33,522 nt of DNA from an uncultured Prevotellaceae bacterium. GTDB lineage: Bacteria; Bacteroidota; Bacteroidia; Bacteroidales; Bacteroidaceae. This document shows, in pieces, positions 1-9,074 of this stretch. Every line of letters begins with the position of its first letter. The first letter of the stretch is position 1. A program made the translations under genes and the position numbers. The DNA is taken from positions 1 through 33,522 of the forward strand of contig CACWMK010000046.1 of NCBI GenBank assembly GCA_902761905.1, written 5' to 3'. The notes beneath the pieces are model-generated. The model was not told where the DNA came from. It saw nothing but the letters and a program-made list of their open reading frames with translations, and searched no databases.

Positions 1-86
<86 letters not shown>

Positions 87-96
87 TTTTTAAAAG

Positions 97-130
97 AAGC
101 CCTGGAGATACACATCTCTGGGGCTTTTAA
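97..130 (+). terminator. rRNA operon terminator
   Basis: A 13-bp stem (AAGCCCTGGAGAT against ATCTCTGGGGCTT, with two G-T wobbles) closes an ACAC loop and runs into TTTTAATTTT. It lies about 10 nt behind the 5S end, so it should end the rRNA transcript. Only about 24 nt separate it from the next start codon. Confidence 0.85.
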
Positions 131-153
131 TTTTCAATAAAAACTAACGAACT

Positions 154-966
154 ATGAAGAGATTAAACATTTTATCCGTAATGCTCATGATGGTTATAGC
201 CATCAATGCACAAACTTACAAAACTGTTTCAAACATCAGTTTCACTACAAAAACTGATAAATATGCTAAAGAGCGCTTGAAACTAGACGTGTATTATCCA
301 GAGTCAATGAAAGATTGTCCTGTCATTGTGTGGTTTCATGGTGGTGGACTGGAAGCTGGACAAAAGGAGATTCCACAGCGACTTAAGGATAAAGGTTATG
401 TAGTAATTGGTGCTAACTACCGATTATTGCCTAATGTAACAGTGGATACGACACTTGACGATGCTGCCGAAGCTGTAGCATGGGCATTTAATCATGCTAA
501 GGAGTATGGTGGTGATCCAAAGAAAATAGTTGTGACAGGCCATTCGGCTGGTGGTTATCTTACCATGATGCTGTGCTTGAATAAGGCCTGGCTAAAAAAC
601 TATAATATCGATGCAGATAACGTATGGCAATATATACCTTTCAGTGGTCAAGCTATTACTCATTACAACGTACGTAAGATGCAGGGAATCAGTGCTTTAC
701 AGCCTACGATCGATCAGTATGCTCCGCTGTACTGGGTACGTAATGATTGCCCACCATTGGTTCTGATCTGTGGTGATAGAGAGTTGGAACTATATGGCCG
801 ATATGATGAAAACCAGTATCTGGCACGTATGATGAAACTGGTAGGACATAAGAATACCTATTTATACGAGATAGATGGTCATGGACATGTAGGTATGGTA
901 GATCCATCTTTCCATATCCTTGATACCCATATCAAACAGGCATTAGGTCAGCAGGTTAATCCCTAA
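154..966 (+). CDS. secreted alpha/beta-hydrolase, esterase/lipase family
   Basis: This 270-aa protein begins with a signal peptide (hydrophobic residues 5-19, ending near INAQ). It has the layout of the BD-FAE / hormone-sensitive-lipase-like esterases: the oxyanion motif HGGG at residues 62-65, the nucleophile elbow GHSAGG with Ser131, a candidate acid Asp208 (GDRE) and a histidine in DGHGH (243 or 245). Such enzymes usually cleave acyl esters or act as periplasmic carbohydrate esterases; the substrate cannot be read here. It lies directly behind the rRNA terminator with no clear TAnnTTTG box in the 24-nt gap, so read-through transcription is possible. It converges with the next gene, two bases away. 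Confidence 0.85.
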   Translation: MKRLNILSVMLMMVIAINAQTYKTVSNISFTTKTDKYAKERLKLDVYYPESMKDCPVIVWFHGGGLEAGQKEIPQRLKDKGYVVIGANYRLLPNVTVDTTLDDAAEAVAWAFNHAKEYGGDPKKIVVTGHSAGGYLTMMLCLNKAWLKNYNIDADNVWQYIPFSGQAITHYNVRKMQGISALQPTIDQYAPLYWVRNDCPPLVLICGDRELELYGRYDENQYLARMMKLVGHKNTYLYEIDGHGHVGMVDPSFHILDTHIKQALGQQVNP

Positions 967-968
967 TT

Positions 969-1388
969 CTATTTACGTTTGAATTCCAACGTCTTAGGGA
1001 GTTTTAGCCACTTGCCTTTGTTGGGAACTTTTAGTGTGCTGCCACTTTCTTGCTTCAGCACATAGATAGAATCGTTCCTACGGGTAAGTGTAGCTGTAAG
1101 GTCTTCGCTGCCGTAGTCGTTGATAAGTTGCAGTTTGGCCTTATCGCCGTTGATTTTTGCAGATGTGATGAGCCAGGCAAAAGAATTATTCTTTTTGCCG
1201 AGATAACCAGGCACTTGGCCAAAGAGATCCTGGCCTGGCACATTTACATCTTGTTCGTAAAAATTGATACGAAGAAAAACATCATATTCATTATTATATA
1301 GGTACGCGCGAAAGGGCTCGTTTTTACTTTGAGCTTTCACGCAGATAGCTGTGAGGCATAAAAGTGATATTGCTATTAACTTGTTCAT
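969..1388 (-). CDS. small secreted protein of unknown function
   Basis: The 139-aa product starts with a clear signal peptide (MNKLIAISLLCLTAICVKAQ), followed by a beta-rich, charged mature part with no motif I recognise. An in-frame TTG six bases upstream (1394) would add MI, but the ATG at 1388 gives the better signal peptide and was chosen. A TATCTTTG promoter box lies 27 nt upstream on the same strand. The gene is divergent from glycogen synthase and shares a roughly 137-nt intergenic region with it. Its 3' end is two bases from the end of the convergent esterase gene. Function unknown. Confidence 0.75.
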   Translation of the reverse strand: MNKLIAISLLCLTAICVKAQSKNEPFRAYLYNNEYDVFLRINFYEQDVNVPGQDLFGQVPGYLGKKNNSFAWLITSAKINGDKAKLQLINDYGSEDLTATLTRRNDSIYVLKQESGSTLKVPNKGKWLKLPKTLEFKRK

Positions 1389-1414
1389 AATCAATACATT
1401 TAATAATTTGCGGA

Positions 1415-1422
1415 CAAAGATA
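1415..1422 (-). promoter_or_regulatory. -7 box (TATCTTTG) for the small secreted protein
   Basis: CAAAGATA on the plus strand reads TATCTTTG on the minus strand, an exact fit to the Bacteroidetes -7 consensus TAnnTTTG. It lies 27 nt before the chosen ATG. No clear -33 element was found; that region is occupied by the palindrome at 1439-1452. Confidence 0.6.
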
Positions 1423-1438
1423 CTAATCTATATCATTA

Positions 1439-1452
1439 TTTAAACGTTTACG
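1439..1452. promoter_or_regulatory. possible LacI-type operator in the divergent promoter region
   Basis: TTTAAACGTTTACG contains the perfect 10-bp palindrome TAAACGTTTA with a central CG. It matches 12 of 14 positions of the LacI/GalR-type pattern TGTAAACGTTTACA. It sits upstream of the glycogen synthase promoter and overlaps the expected -33 region of the divergent gene, a place where a repressor could act on both. This is inference from the pattern; no regulator gene is nearby. Confidence 0.35.
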
Positions 1453-1472
1453 TATAAAAAATTAGCAAAACG

Positions 1473-1504
1473 TTGTGGATTTTAGAAATATTTAAGTATC
1501 TTTG
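1473..1504 (+). promoter_or_regulatory. promoter of the glycogen synthase gene
   Basis: A TTG element at 1473-1475 and TATCTTTG at 1497-1504, spaced by 21 bp, match the Bacteroidetes sigma-70 (ABfr) promoter pattern. The box ends 21 nt before the ATG at 1526, giving a short leader. Confidence 0.65.
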
Positions 1505-1525
1505 CGGCAAATTAGTTAGTTTAAT

Positions 1526-3205
1526 ATGGCGAAAAAACTGTTAATGCCAGACTGCATCTTCGAGTCAAGTTGGGAAGTCTGCAATAAGGTAGGGGGAATT
1601 TATACAGTCCTTTCGACACGTGCTAAGACCCTGCAGGATGCTCTTGAGGATAAGATAATCTTCATTGGTCCTGATTTTTGGAAAGAGCAAGAGAGTCCTT
1701 ATTTCAAGGAAGATCATTCACTCTTTGCAGATTGGCAGTGGGAGGCAAAGGAACAGGGGCTTAAGGTTAGAGTTGGCCGCTGGACTGTGCCTAGCGCACC
1801 TATCGCTATATTAGTCGACTTTAATCCGTATTTTGAGAAGAAGAATGAAATATATGGTTGGCTGTGGGAACACTACAGCGTAGACTCGCTTCATGCGTAT
1901 GGTGATTACGACGAGGCATCGATGTTTTCGTATGCTGCTGCTCTGGTTACCGAGAGTTTCTATAACTGGAAGCGTGCCAGTGGAGAGTGGACCAATGATA
2001 CCAAGGTAATTTATCACGCCAACGAGTGGATGTGCGGACTGGGAGCACTCTATATCAACAACAAGTTGCCCCAGATTGGTACTATCTTCACTACCCATGC
2101 TACTAGCATCGGACGTTCGATAGCTGGTAACATGAAACCTCTCTACGATTACCTGTTTGCCTATAATGGCGACCAGATGGCAGGAGAGCTTAATATGGAG
2201 TCGAAACACTCTATCGAGAAGCAGACTGCACACTATGTGGATTGCTTCACCACAGTGAGCGATATCACTGCTAAGGAGTGTGTAGAGTTGCTCGATAAGC
2301 CAGTCGACGTTGTTTTGCCAAATGGCTTTGATAATAGTTTCGTGCCCAGTGCTTCTGTGTTTACACGCAAGCGCAAGGCTGCTCGCCGCAAGATGCTCGA
2401 TATAGCCAACGCACTGCTTGGCGAGGATCTCGACGACGACACACTGCTGGTTTCTACCTCGGGTCGATACGAGTTCCGCAATAAGGGTATCGATGTGTTT
2501 GTAGAAGCTATGAACCGTCTGCTGCGCGATCGCGACCTGAAGAAGAAGGTTGTTGCCTTCATCGAGGTTCCCGGTTGGGTTGGCGAGCCCCGCAAGGATT
2601 TGCAGGAGCGACTGAAGAGCGGACAGAAGTTTGACACTCCGCTCGATGTGCCCCAGGTTACCCACTGGCTGCACAACATGAGTCACGACAATGTGCTTGG
2701 AATGATGAAGTACTACGATATGCACAACCAGAAGGACGATAAGGTCAAGGTGATATTCCTGCCTTGTTATCTTGATGGCAGCGATGGTATCGTAGACCTT
2801 ACATATTATGATGTAGTGCTGGGCAATGACCTTTGTATCTATCCCTCGTACTATGAGCCTTGGGGCTATACACCGCTCGAGGCTATCGCGTTCAAGGTGC
2901 CTTGCATCACTACCGATCTGGCAGGTTTCGGCCTTTGGGCCAACACCGTATTCGGCAAGGATGGCGAGATAGAGGATGGTGTGAAGGTGATACACCGCAC
3001 AGACTACAATTACTCTGAAGTGGCCGATATTATTAAGGACACTGTGGCAGACTTCTCGAACATGACTAAAAAGCAGATTGAGACCTGCCGTAAGAATGCT
3101 GATGCCTTGTCTAAGAAGGCCCTCTGGTCAGAATTTATCAAGTACTATTACGAGGCCTATGATATAGCGCTCCGTAAGGCTGAAGATCGTAAGAAGATTC
3201 TCTAA
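1526..3205 (+). CDS. glycogen synthase, GT3 type
   Basis: This 559-aa enzyme should transfer glucose from a sugar nucleotide to the growing alpha-1,4-glucan of glycogen in the cytoplasm. The N-terminus (PDCIFESSWEVCNKVGGIYT) is the GT3 nucleotide-binding start seen in animal and yeast glycogen synthases, rather than the KTGGL start of the GT5 GlgA family. Near the C-terminus YYEPWGYTPLEA supplies the E-x7-E pair (Glu444 and Glu452) of retaining GT-B enzymes. It is shorter than the eukaryotic enzymes, lacking their long regulatory tails, as is usual in Bacteroidetes. It has its own promoter, and the phosphorylase follows after 55 nt, so synthesis and breakdown may be co-transcribed. Confidence 0.92.
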   Translation: MAKKLLMPDCIFESSWEVCNKVGGIYTVLSTRAKTLQDALEDKIIFIGPDFWKEQESPYFKEDHSLFADWQWEAKEQGLKVRVGRWTVPSAPIAILVDFNPYFEKKNEIYGWLWEHYSVDSLHAYGDYDEASMFSYAAALVTESFYNWKRASGEWTNDTKVIYHANEWMCGLGALYINNKLPQIGTIFTTHATSIGRSIAGNMKPLYDYLFAYNGDQMAGELNMESKHSIEKQTAHYVDCFTTVSDITAKECVELLDKPVDVVLPNGFDNSFVPSASVFTRKRKAARRKMLDIANALLGEDLDDDTLLVSTSGRYEFRNKGIDVFVEAMNRLLRDRDLKKKVVAFIEVPGWVGEPRKDLQERLKSGQKFDTPLDVPQVTHWLHNMSHDNVLGMMKYYDMHNQKDDKVKVIFLPCYLDGSDGIVDLTYYDVVLGNDLCIYPSYYEPWGYTPLEAIAFKVPCITTDLAGFGLWANTVFGKDGEIEDGVKVIHRTDYNYSEVADIIKDTVADFSNMTKKQIETCRKNADALSKKALWSEFIKYYYEAYDIALRKAEDRKKIL

Positions 3206-3260
3206 CAAGATAAATCAATAAAAGGAAAACAAAAATTCAAATACTAAAATTTGAGAGATT

Positions 3261-5837
3261 ATGAAAATTAAAGCTGATTATGCAAATGCTCCACAGTGGA
3301 AGGAGTTGACCGTTAAGTCTAGTCTTCCTGTAGAACTGAAGTGTTTGGACGAGATTGCCCACAACATGTGGTGGGTATGGAACTACGAGGCTCGCGACTT
3401 GTTCCGCGACCTTGACCCTGAGCTTTATCATGAAGTAAAACACAATCCTGTAATGCTGCTGGAGCGTCTTAGTTTTGCTCGTAAAGAAGAGATCGTTAAG
3501 GATAAGGCGCTGATGAAGCGTATCAAGAGTGTTTATGACCTGTTCCGTAAGTATATCGACGTTAAGCCCGACTCTAAGCGTCCGTCAGTAGCTTACTTCT
3601 GTATGGAGTACGGTATCCATTCTGCCCTTAAGATTTATTCGGGTGGTCTGGGTATGTTGGCTGGTGACTATGTGAAGGAGGCTTCAGACAGCAACGTAGA
3701 TATGTGTGCTGTAGGTTTCTTGTATCGTTTTGGATATTTCACACAGAGTCTGTCGATGGAGGGCCAGCAGATTGCAAACTACGAGAGTCAGAACTTTGGC
3801 AGTCTGCCTATCGAGCGCCAGCTCGATCAGGATGGCAATCCACTCGTAATCGATGTGCCTTACACCAACTATCAGGTTCACGCTTATGTATGGCGTGTTA
3901 ACGTTGGTCGCGTAAAGCTTTATCTGCTCGATACCGACAACGAGATGAACTCTGAGTTCGATAAGCCTATCACCCACAGCCTTTATGGTGGCGACTGGGA
4001 GAACCGCTTGAAGCAGGAGATTCTGCTTGGTATCGGTGGTATGCTGCTGCTCAAGAAGCTGGGCATCAAGAAGGATATCTATCATTGTAACGAAGGCCAC
4101 GCAGCACTCTGCAACCTGCAGCGTCTGTGCGACTATATCGACGAGGGCATGACCTTCAACCAGGCTATGGAGCTGGTTCGTGCCTCTTCGCTATACACTG
4201 TTCACACTCCAGTACCAGCAGGTCACGACTACTTCGACGAGGGGCTGTTCGGCAAGTACATGGGTGGTTACCCACAGAAGCTTGGTATCTCGTGGGATGA
4301 GTTCATCGGCATGGGTCGTACCAACCCCGATGACCATAGCGAGAAGTTCTGTATGAGTACCTTTGCGTGCAACACTTGTCAGGAGGTAAATGGTGTATCT
4401 ATGCTTCACGGTTGGGTATCACAGAAGATGTTTGCCCCAATCTGGGCAGGCTACTATCCTGAGGAGAACCACGTGGGCTACGTTACCAATGGTGTTCACT
4501 TCCCCACATGGTGTGCTACCGAGTGGCGCAAGGTATATGCCAAGTACTTCGATGCTAAGCACATGAGCGATCAGAGCAACGAGGAGATCTGGCATGGCAT
4601 CTACAACTGTCCCGATGAGGAAGTTTGGGAGACACGTATGGCTCTGAAGAACAAGCTCTTCGATTACATCAAGGAGCAGTTCCGCGAGAAGTGGCTCAAG
4701 AATCAGGGCGACCCATCACGCGTGGTATCGCTGCTCAATAGCATGAATCCTAACGCACTCGTTATTGGTTTCTGCCGTCGATTCGCTACCTACAAGCGTG
4801 CACATCTGCTCTTCACCAACCTCGAGCGTCTGTCAAAGATCGTCAACGATCCCGAGCATCCAGTAATTTTCCTGTTTGCTGGTAAGGCTCACCCCGCCGA
4901 TGGTGCCGGTCAGGGCCTGATTCAGCGCATCTACGAGATCAGTCAGCGTCCTGAGTTCCTGGGCAAGGTTATCTTCCTCGAGGACTACGACTTCCTGCTG
5001 GCTCGTCGCCTTGTTTCAGGTGTTGATATCTGGATGAACACACCTACACGTCCTCTCGAGGCATCAGGTACATCTGGCGAGAAGGCCGAGATGAACGGTG
5101 TAGTAAACCTCAGTGTAAAGGACGGATGGTGGCTTGAGGGCTATCGCGAGGGTGCCGGATGGGCTCTTACCGAGAAACGCACCTATCAGAATCAGGGCTA
5201 TCAGGACAATCTCGACGCCGCTACTATCTATGGTCTGCTCGAGAATGAGATTATACCTCTTTATTATAATAAGGACAAGAAGGGTGTCTCTAAGGAATGG
5301 ATTAAGGTTATTAAGAACTCTATAGCCCAGATAGCACCTCACTACACTATGAAGCGCCAGCTTGACGACTACTATGAGAAGTTCTACAATAAGCAGGCCA
5401 AGCGTTTCAAGGAGATTTCTAAGGACAACAACCGTTTGGCCAAGGAGATTGCTCAGTGGAAGGAGACAGTTGCTGAGCGTTGGGACGCCATCCATGTGGT
5501 ATCTAGTGAGTGGGATTATCCTTCAACATGCATCGAGACAGCCCAGAAGTACACTCTGCGTTATGTCATCGATGAGCAGGGACTCGACGATGCTTTAGCA
5601 CTCGAGAAGGTTAATGTCTTCATCAACAAGGAGGGTGAGGAGCGCATTTTCTCTATAGAGCCACTTAAGATGGTAGGCCACGAGGGCAACAACTACACCT
5701 TCGAGGCAACACTCTCACCACAACAGGCAGGTCAGTACAAGAGTGCTGTTCGTATGTATCCTAAGCACAAGTTACTGCCACATCGTCAGGACTTCTGCTA
5801 TCTCAAGTGGTTAGAACTTCCTAACTTCACAGTATAA
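3261..5837 (+). CDS. glgP: alpha-glucan (glycogen) phosphorylase, GT35
   Basis: The 858-aa protein should release glucose-1-phosphate from glycogen or maltodextrin, using pyridoxal phosphate. The N-terminal ~120 residues resemble the DUF3417 region of the short-type bacterial phosphorylases ([20 protein letters not shown]). The catalytic domain shows [29 protein letters not shown] and the PLP motif [14 protein letters not shown], in which Lys608 should form the Schiff base. The length fits this subgroup. It lies 55 nt behind glycogen synthase and ends in a hairpin shared with the convergent lipoprotein gene. Codon use in the middle of the gene looks optimised, consistent with high expression. 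Confidence 0.94.
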   Translation: MKIKADYANAPQWKELTVKSSLPVELKCLDEIAHNMWWVWNYEARDLFRDLDPELYHEVKHNPVMLLERLSFARKEEIVKDKALMKRIKSVYDLFRKYIDVKPDSKRPSVAYFCMEYGIHSALKIYSGGLGMLAGDYVKEASDSNVDMCAVGFLYRFGYFTQSLSMEGQQIANYESQNFGSLPIERQLDQDGNPLVIDVPYTNYQVHAYVWRVNVGRVKLYLLDTDNEMNSEFDKPITHSLYGGDWENRLKQEILLGIGGMLLLKKLGIKKDIYHCNEGHAALCNLQRLCDYIDEGMTFNQAMELVRASSLYTVHTPVPAGHDYFDEGLFGKYMGGYPQKLGISWDEFIGMGRTNPDDHSEKFCMSTFACNTCQEVNGVSMLHGWVSQKMFAPIWAGYYPEENHVGYVTNGVHFPTWCATEWRKVYAKYFDAKHMSDQSNEEIWHGIYNCPDEEVWETRMALKNKLFDYIKEQFREKWLKNQGDPSRVVSLLNSMNPNALVIGFCRRFATYKRAHLLFTNLERLSKIVNDPEHPVIFLFAGKAHPADGAGQGLIQRIYEISQRPEFLGKVIFLEDYDFLLARRLVSGVDIWMNTPTRPLEASGTSGEKAEMNGVVNLSVKDGWWLEGYREGAGWALTEKRTYQNQGYQDNLDAATIYGLLENEIIPLYYNKDKKGVSKEWIKVIKNSIAQIAPHYTMKRQLDDYYEKFYNKQAKRFKEISKDNNRLAKEIAQWKETVAERWDAIHVVSSEWDYPSTCIETAQKYTLRYVIDEQGLDDALALEKVNVFINKEGEERIFSIEPLKMVGHEGNNYTFEATLSPQQAGQYKSAVRMYPKHKLLPHRQDFCYLKWLELPNFTV

Positions 5838-5842
5838 TGCAA

Positions 5843-5877
5843 AAAGAAACCCGGGTTCATTTGAACTCGGGTTCTTT
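5843..5877. terminator. bidirectional terminator between convergent genes
   Basis: AAAGAAACCCGGGTTCA pairs with TGAACTCGGGTTCTTT (one bulged A and one G-T wobble) around a very short loop. A-rich sequence on the left and T-rich sequence on the right allow it to work in both directions. It overlaps the last 21 nt of the minus-strand lipoprotein gene, whose stop codon lies inside the stem-loop. Confidence 0.75.
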
Positions 5878-6426
5878 GTAGTTATCTTCGATATATTTTC
5901 CTAGCACATTATCTTTGTTGCGTTGGGCTGTGCTCTTTATGCAGCCTGATATCTCGCGGTGCAGACTGTCGACAATCGATTGCAGCTGGCGCCGGTCTTT
6001 TGCATCCGTTCTGGCCGAAGCCTCTGCCAGCTTTATCAGCTTGTCGCCCAGAGTCTGTACCTCGTCGTTCAGCTTCTGCCACTCGTTGTTCAACACCGTG
6101 CCCGAAACCCTCGACTGCACAGGGTAGGGGTTCAGCTCGATGGTGATGTTGCCAGGCTCCAGAAAGAAACTCACGCTCGATAGCGGATTGCTGTTCAGGT
6201 ATGCTCGGCAGAACACAGTGGTGTCGGTAGTTCCTGATAGCGCAAACGTCCCCTCCGATATCAGCGTCTGTCCCAATATCTTTTGCTGCTGGTCCTCCAG
6301 CGTCAAGGTTATCGTGTCGCCATCCTTCAGCTGGCTGGCGTACCCCTTTATTTTATACGAATCAGACTGGCATGCGCAGAACACCATGCCTGCCGCAGCC
6401 AGTCTGATAACATTACGGTATGTCAT
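5857..6426 (-). CDS. DUF4369-type lipoprotein
   Basis: This 189-aa protein has an N-terminal hydrophobic stretch ending in FCAC, so Cys19 (or Cys17) is a probable lipidation site. The following ~90 residues (YKIKGYASQLKDGDTITL, then GTFALSGTTDTTVFCRAYL) match the beta-sandwich DUF4369 domain often found at the N-terminus of Bacteroidetes thioredoxin-like lipoproteins. Here the thioredoxin domain is absent. The C-terminal half is a charged helical segment, possibly coiled coil. The start codon follows the prs stop codon with no gap, so it is probably translated from the same message. Function unknown; location is probably the periplasmic side of a membrane. Confidence 0.78.
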   Translation of the reverse strand: MTYRNVIRLAAAGMVFCACQSDSYKIKGYASQLKDGDTITLTLEDQQQKILGQTLISEGTFALSGTTDTTVFCRAYLNSNPLSSVSFFLEPGNITIELNPYPVQSRVSGTVLNNEWQKLNDEVQTLGDKLIKLAEASARTDAKDRRQLQSIVDSLHREISGCIKSTAQRNKDNVLGKYIEDNYKEPEFK

Positions 6427-7365
6427 TTATACGATGTATAGGTCGCTAATGCTCTTGTTGTCGATAACTCGGCGGATGGCCTCGGCAAACATGTCGGCTA
6501 CGCTCAACTGCTTAACCTTGGCGCAGCGCTGTGTGTAAGGGATAGAGTCGGTGAAGACAATCTCCTCGAGAGCCGACTCCTGCACACGATCGCTTGCAGG
6601 TCCGCTCATCACGCAGTGGCTGGCACATGCACGTACGGTCTTGGCACCGTGCTCCTTCATCAGGTCGGCAGCCTTGGTGATGGTGCCTGCTGTGTCTACC
6701 ATATCGTCGATAATCACTACGTTCTTACCCTCAACCTCACCGATAATCTGCATTGTAGCTACCACGTTGGCACGTGCGCGAGTCTTGTTGCACAGTACCA
6801 GTGGGCAACCCAGATACTTGGCGTAAGTGTTGGCGCGCTTCGAACCACCAACGTCGGGCGATGCGATCACCAGATTGTCGAGGTTAAGCGACTTGAGATA
6901 AGGAATAATCACGTTTGATGCATACAGATGGTCTACTGGCACATCAAAGAAACCCTGAATCTGGTCTGCGTGCAGATCCATTGTAATCACTCGGTTCACA
7001 CCAGCCGCACTCAGCAGGTCGGCCACCAGCTTAGCGCCAATGCTAACACGTGGCTTGTCCTTGCGGTCCTGTCGTGCCCATCCGAAGTAGGGGATAACAG
7101 CGTTGATGGTACGTGCCGAAGCGCGCTTAGCTGCGTCGATCATCAGCAGCAGCTCCATCAGATTGTCGCTGTTGGGGAATGTGCTCTGCACCAGGAATAC
7201 GTCGCGTCCGCGAATACTTTCCTCGTACGATACAGCAAACTCTCCATCCGAGAATTTAGTGATTTGCAACTGTCCTAGCGGGCAACCCAGACTTTGGCAG
7301 ATTCTTTCTGCCAGGTATCTCGTTGCTGTTCCAGAGAATACCATGTAAGAGCTCTTCTCACTCAT
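6427..7365 (-). CDS. prs: ribose-phosphate pyrophosphokinase
   Basis: The 312-aa enzyme makes PRPP from ribose-5-phosphate and ATP for purine, pyrimidine, histidine, tryptophan and NAD synthesis. It shows the family landmarks: FSDGEFAVSYEESIRGRDVFLVQ, the metal-binding DLHADQIQGFFDVPVDHL and the PRPP loop VVIIDDMVDTAGTITKA. The length is normal for class I Prs. It lies 38 nt behind the ThiE-like gene and abuts the lipoprotein gene, forming a probable three-gene minus-strand transcript. No separate promoter box was seen directly upstream. Confidence 0.96.
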   Translation of the reverse strand: MSEKSSYMVFSGTATRYLAERICQSLGCPLGQLQITKFSDGEFAVSYEESIRGRDVFLVQSTFPNSDNLMELLLMIDAAKRASARTINAVIPYFGWARQDRKDKPRVSIGAKLVADLLSAAGVNRVITMDLHADQIQGFFDVPVDHLYASNVIIPYLKSLNLDNLVIASPDVGGSKRANTYAKYLGCPLVLCNKTRARANVVATMQIIGEVEGKNVVIIDDMVDTAGTITKAADLMKEHGAKTVRACASHCVMSGPASDRVQESALEEIVFTDSIPYTQRCAKVKQLSVADMFAEAIRRVIDNKSISDLYIV

Positions 7366-7403
7366 GTTTTTAATACCTATATTTAGTTGTTAGTCCTAAA
7401 ATT

Positions 7404-8021
7404 TTAATCTATCGTCTTGCGCAGCTTCTCAAAGTGGTTCAGCAGCGCCTTGTAGTCTATCTCGTTGTGGATATTAAATCTGTTCCACAGGTCGCCGCAT
7501 ATCACCATACCGCCAAATCCCAGGTCTTTTATCTCCTTTATGCGGTCCAGGTTCATGCCTCCCAGAGCATACACTTTCTTGTCTATCAGTCCCTGTTTGG
7601 CCGCAGCGCGCAGTTCGTCCATCGTAAACGACTGCTTCTCGTCGGCATTGGTCTGACTGTCGAATATTGAGTGCAGGAATACGTAGTTCGACTTCTTCTT
7701 GGTCTCCTTCAGTTCGTCGATAGCGTGGCATGTACGGCTGATGTTGCCCTTGTAGCCCACTGGGGCTTCGGTCCTTGCATCATCTATATGTATGCCGCGC
7801 AGGCGGTACTCCTCTTTCAGATAAAAATGTCCGTGAACGGTTATCTTGCTGTGATAATCTTCGCCCAGCAGTGTGAGCAGGCGCTCCGAATACATCGGCG
7901 ATGCGCCGGGTTTATATAGGTGAAGATTCTCCAATCCCTCCTCGAAGAGGTTCGCAAGTATCTTGTCCTCCTCGACGAAGAATGTGGGTTTCGTCATTAC
8001 AATAAGCTTCATTTTCGCCAT
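7404..8021 (-). CDS. ThiE/TenI-like protein (thiamine phosphate synthase family)
   Basis: The 205-aa product has the TIM-barrel layout of thiamine-phosphate synthase: an N-terminal strand MKLIVMTKP, LENLHLYKPG, HGHFYLKEEYRLRGIHI and the C-terminal phosphate-binding part YALGGMNLDRIKEIKDLGFGGMVICGDLW. The position usually held by Arg in ThiE (LRxK-like) reads LYKP, and no other thiamine gene is near, so it may be a paralogue with another role. The start at 8021 was chosen because an AGAAAGAGAAC stretch precedes it and the promoter box at 8040-8047 rules out the upstream TTG at 8042; ATG 8012 is an alternative. It is the first gene of the prs transcript. Confidence 0.78.
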   Translation of the reverse strand: MAKMKLIVMTKPTFFVEEDKILANLFEEGLENLHLYKPGASPMYSERLLTLLGEDYHSKITVHGHFYLKEEYRLRGIHIDDARTEAPVGYKGNISRTCHAIDELKETKKKSNYVFLHSIFDSQTNADEKQSFTMDELRAAAKQGLIDKKVYALGGMNLDRIKEIKDLGFGGMVICGDLWNRFNIHNEIDYKALLNHFEKLRKTID

Positions 8022-8039
8022 CTGTTCTCTTTCTAAGTG

Positions 8040-8047
8040 CAAAATTA
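8040..8047 (-). promoter_or_regulatory. -7 box (TAATTTTG) of the ThiE-like/prs transcript
   Basis: CAAAATTA on the plus strand reads TAATTTTG on the minus strand. It ends 18 nt before the ATG at 8021, so transcription should start between the box and that codon. This excludes the upstream TTG, which overlaps the box. Confidence 0.55.
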
Positions 8048-8121
8048 CACAGATTTTTCGATATTCTGACCACTTTCATAAAAAAAATGGCCTCAGAGGT
8101 GCATTTTTCAGAAAGTTTTAG

Positions 8122-8129
8122 TAATTTTG
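8122..8129 (+). promoter_or_regulatory. -7 box (TAATTTTG) of the fabD operon
   Basis: TAATTTTG fits TAnnTTTG and lies 54 nt before the fabD ATG, divergent from the box at 8040-8047. The leader is A-rich (AGGAAAAG, AAAGGATAAGAAAAG), as is common before Bacteroidetes start codons. Confidence 0.6.
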
Positions 8130-8183
8130 CACACCGAAAGAGTAAAAATAGGAAAAGTTTAATCAAATAAAGGATAAGAAAAG

Positions 8184-9074
8184 ATGAAAGCATTTGTATT
8201 TCCCGGACAGGGAGCACAGTTTGTAGGTATGGGTAAGGACCTGTATGATACCAACCCACTGGCAAAGGAACTTTTTGAGAAGGCAAACGACATTCTCGGC
8301 TACCGCATCACCGATATTATGTTTGCAGGTACCGACGAGGAGCTCAAGCAGACCAAGGTTACTCAGCCTGCCGTATTCCTCCACAGCGTTATATCAGCCC
8401 TTTGCATGGGCGATGCATTCGATCCTAAGATGGCCGCTGGTCACTCTCTGGGCGAGTTCTCTGCCCTCACAGCCGCTGGTGCTCTTAGTTTCGAGGATGG
8501 TCTTAAGCTGGTTTATGCCCGTGCTATGGCCATGCAGAAGGCCTGCGAGGCTCAGCCCTCAACTATGGCAGCCATCATCGCTCTGCCCGACGAGAAGGTA
8601 GAGGAGGTTTGTGCCGAGGTTAGCAAGCTGGGCAAGGGCGTAGTAGTACCTGCCAACTATAATTGCCCAGGTCAGCTGGTTATCAGTGGTAATGTAGAGG
8701 CTATCGAAGAGGCTTGCGAGCAGCTCAAGGCCGCTGGTGCCAAGCGCGCTCTGGTGCTCAAGGTGGGTGGTGCATTCCACTCTCCACTCATGCAGCCAGC
8801 CAAGGACGAGCTCCAGGCAGCTATCGAGGCAACCGAGATCAAGACTCCTAAGTGCCCTGTTTATCAGAATGTAGATGCTAAGCCTCATACCGATCCAGTT
8901 GAGATCAAGGCCAACCTCATTGCACAGCTCACCAGCTCAGTACGCTGGACTCAGAGTGTTCAGAACATGATTGCCGACGGCGCCGACGACTTCACCGAGT
9001 GTGGTCCTGGTAAGGCTCTGCAGGGCATGATCGTTAAGATTAACAAGGAGGTAGCTGCCCATGGCATCGAATAA
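8184..9074 (+). CDS. fabD: malonyl-CoA:ACP transacylase
   Basis: The 296-aa enzyme moves malonate from CoA to acyl carrier protein, supplying the extender unit for fatty acid synthesis. It starts with the family signature FVFPGQGAQFVGMG. The nucleophile is Ser88 in GHSLGEFSAL, the partner His199 lies in GGAFHSPLM, and QKACE carries the region around the conserved Gln/Arg that bind malonate. The length is typical. Its last 14 bases overlap the start of the following GH13 gene, which suggests translational coupling of two functionally unrelated products. Confidence 0.95.
   Translation: MKAFVFPGQGAQFVGMGKDLYDTNPLAKELFEKANDILGYRITDIMFAGTDEELKQTKVTQPAVFLHSVISALCMGDAFDPKMAAGHSLGEFSALTAAGALSFEDGLKLVYARAMAMQKACEAQPSTMAAIIALPDEKVEEVCAEVSKLGKGVVVPANYNCPGQLVISGNVEAIEEACEQLKAAGAKRALVLKVGGAFHSPLMQPAKDELQAAIEATEIKTPKCPVYQNVDAKPHTDPVEIKANLIAQLTSSVRWTQSVQNMIADGADDFTECGPGKALQGMIVKINKEVAAHGIE

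Noticed and set aside
1050-1301. Plus-strand frame opposite the small secreted protein
   Set aside because: The minus-strand frame has a signal peptide and promoter; this one has neither.
1811-2995. Long minus-strand open frame (394 codons) opposite glycogen synthase
   Set aside because: It is a shadow of the strongly coding plus-strand gene; its translation has no recognisable domain and no promoter or start context.
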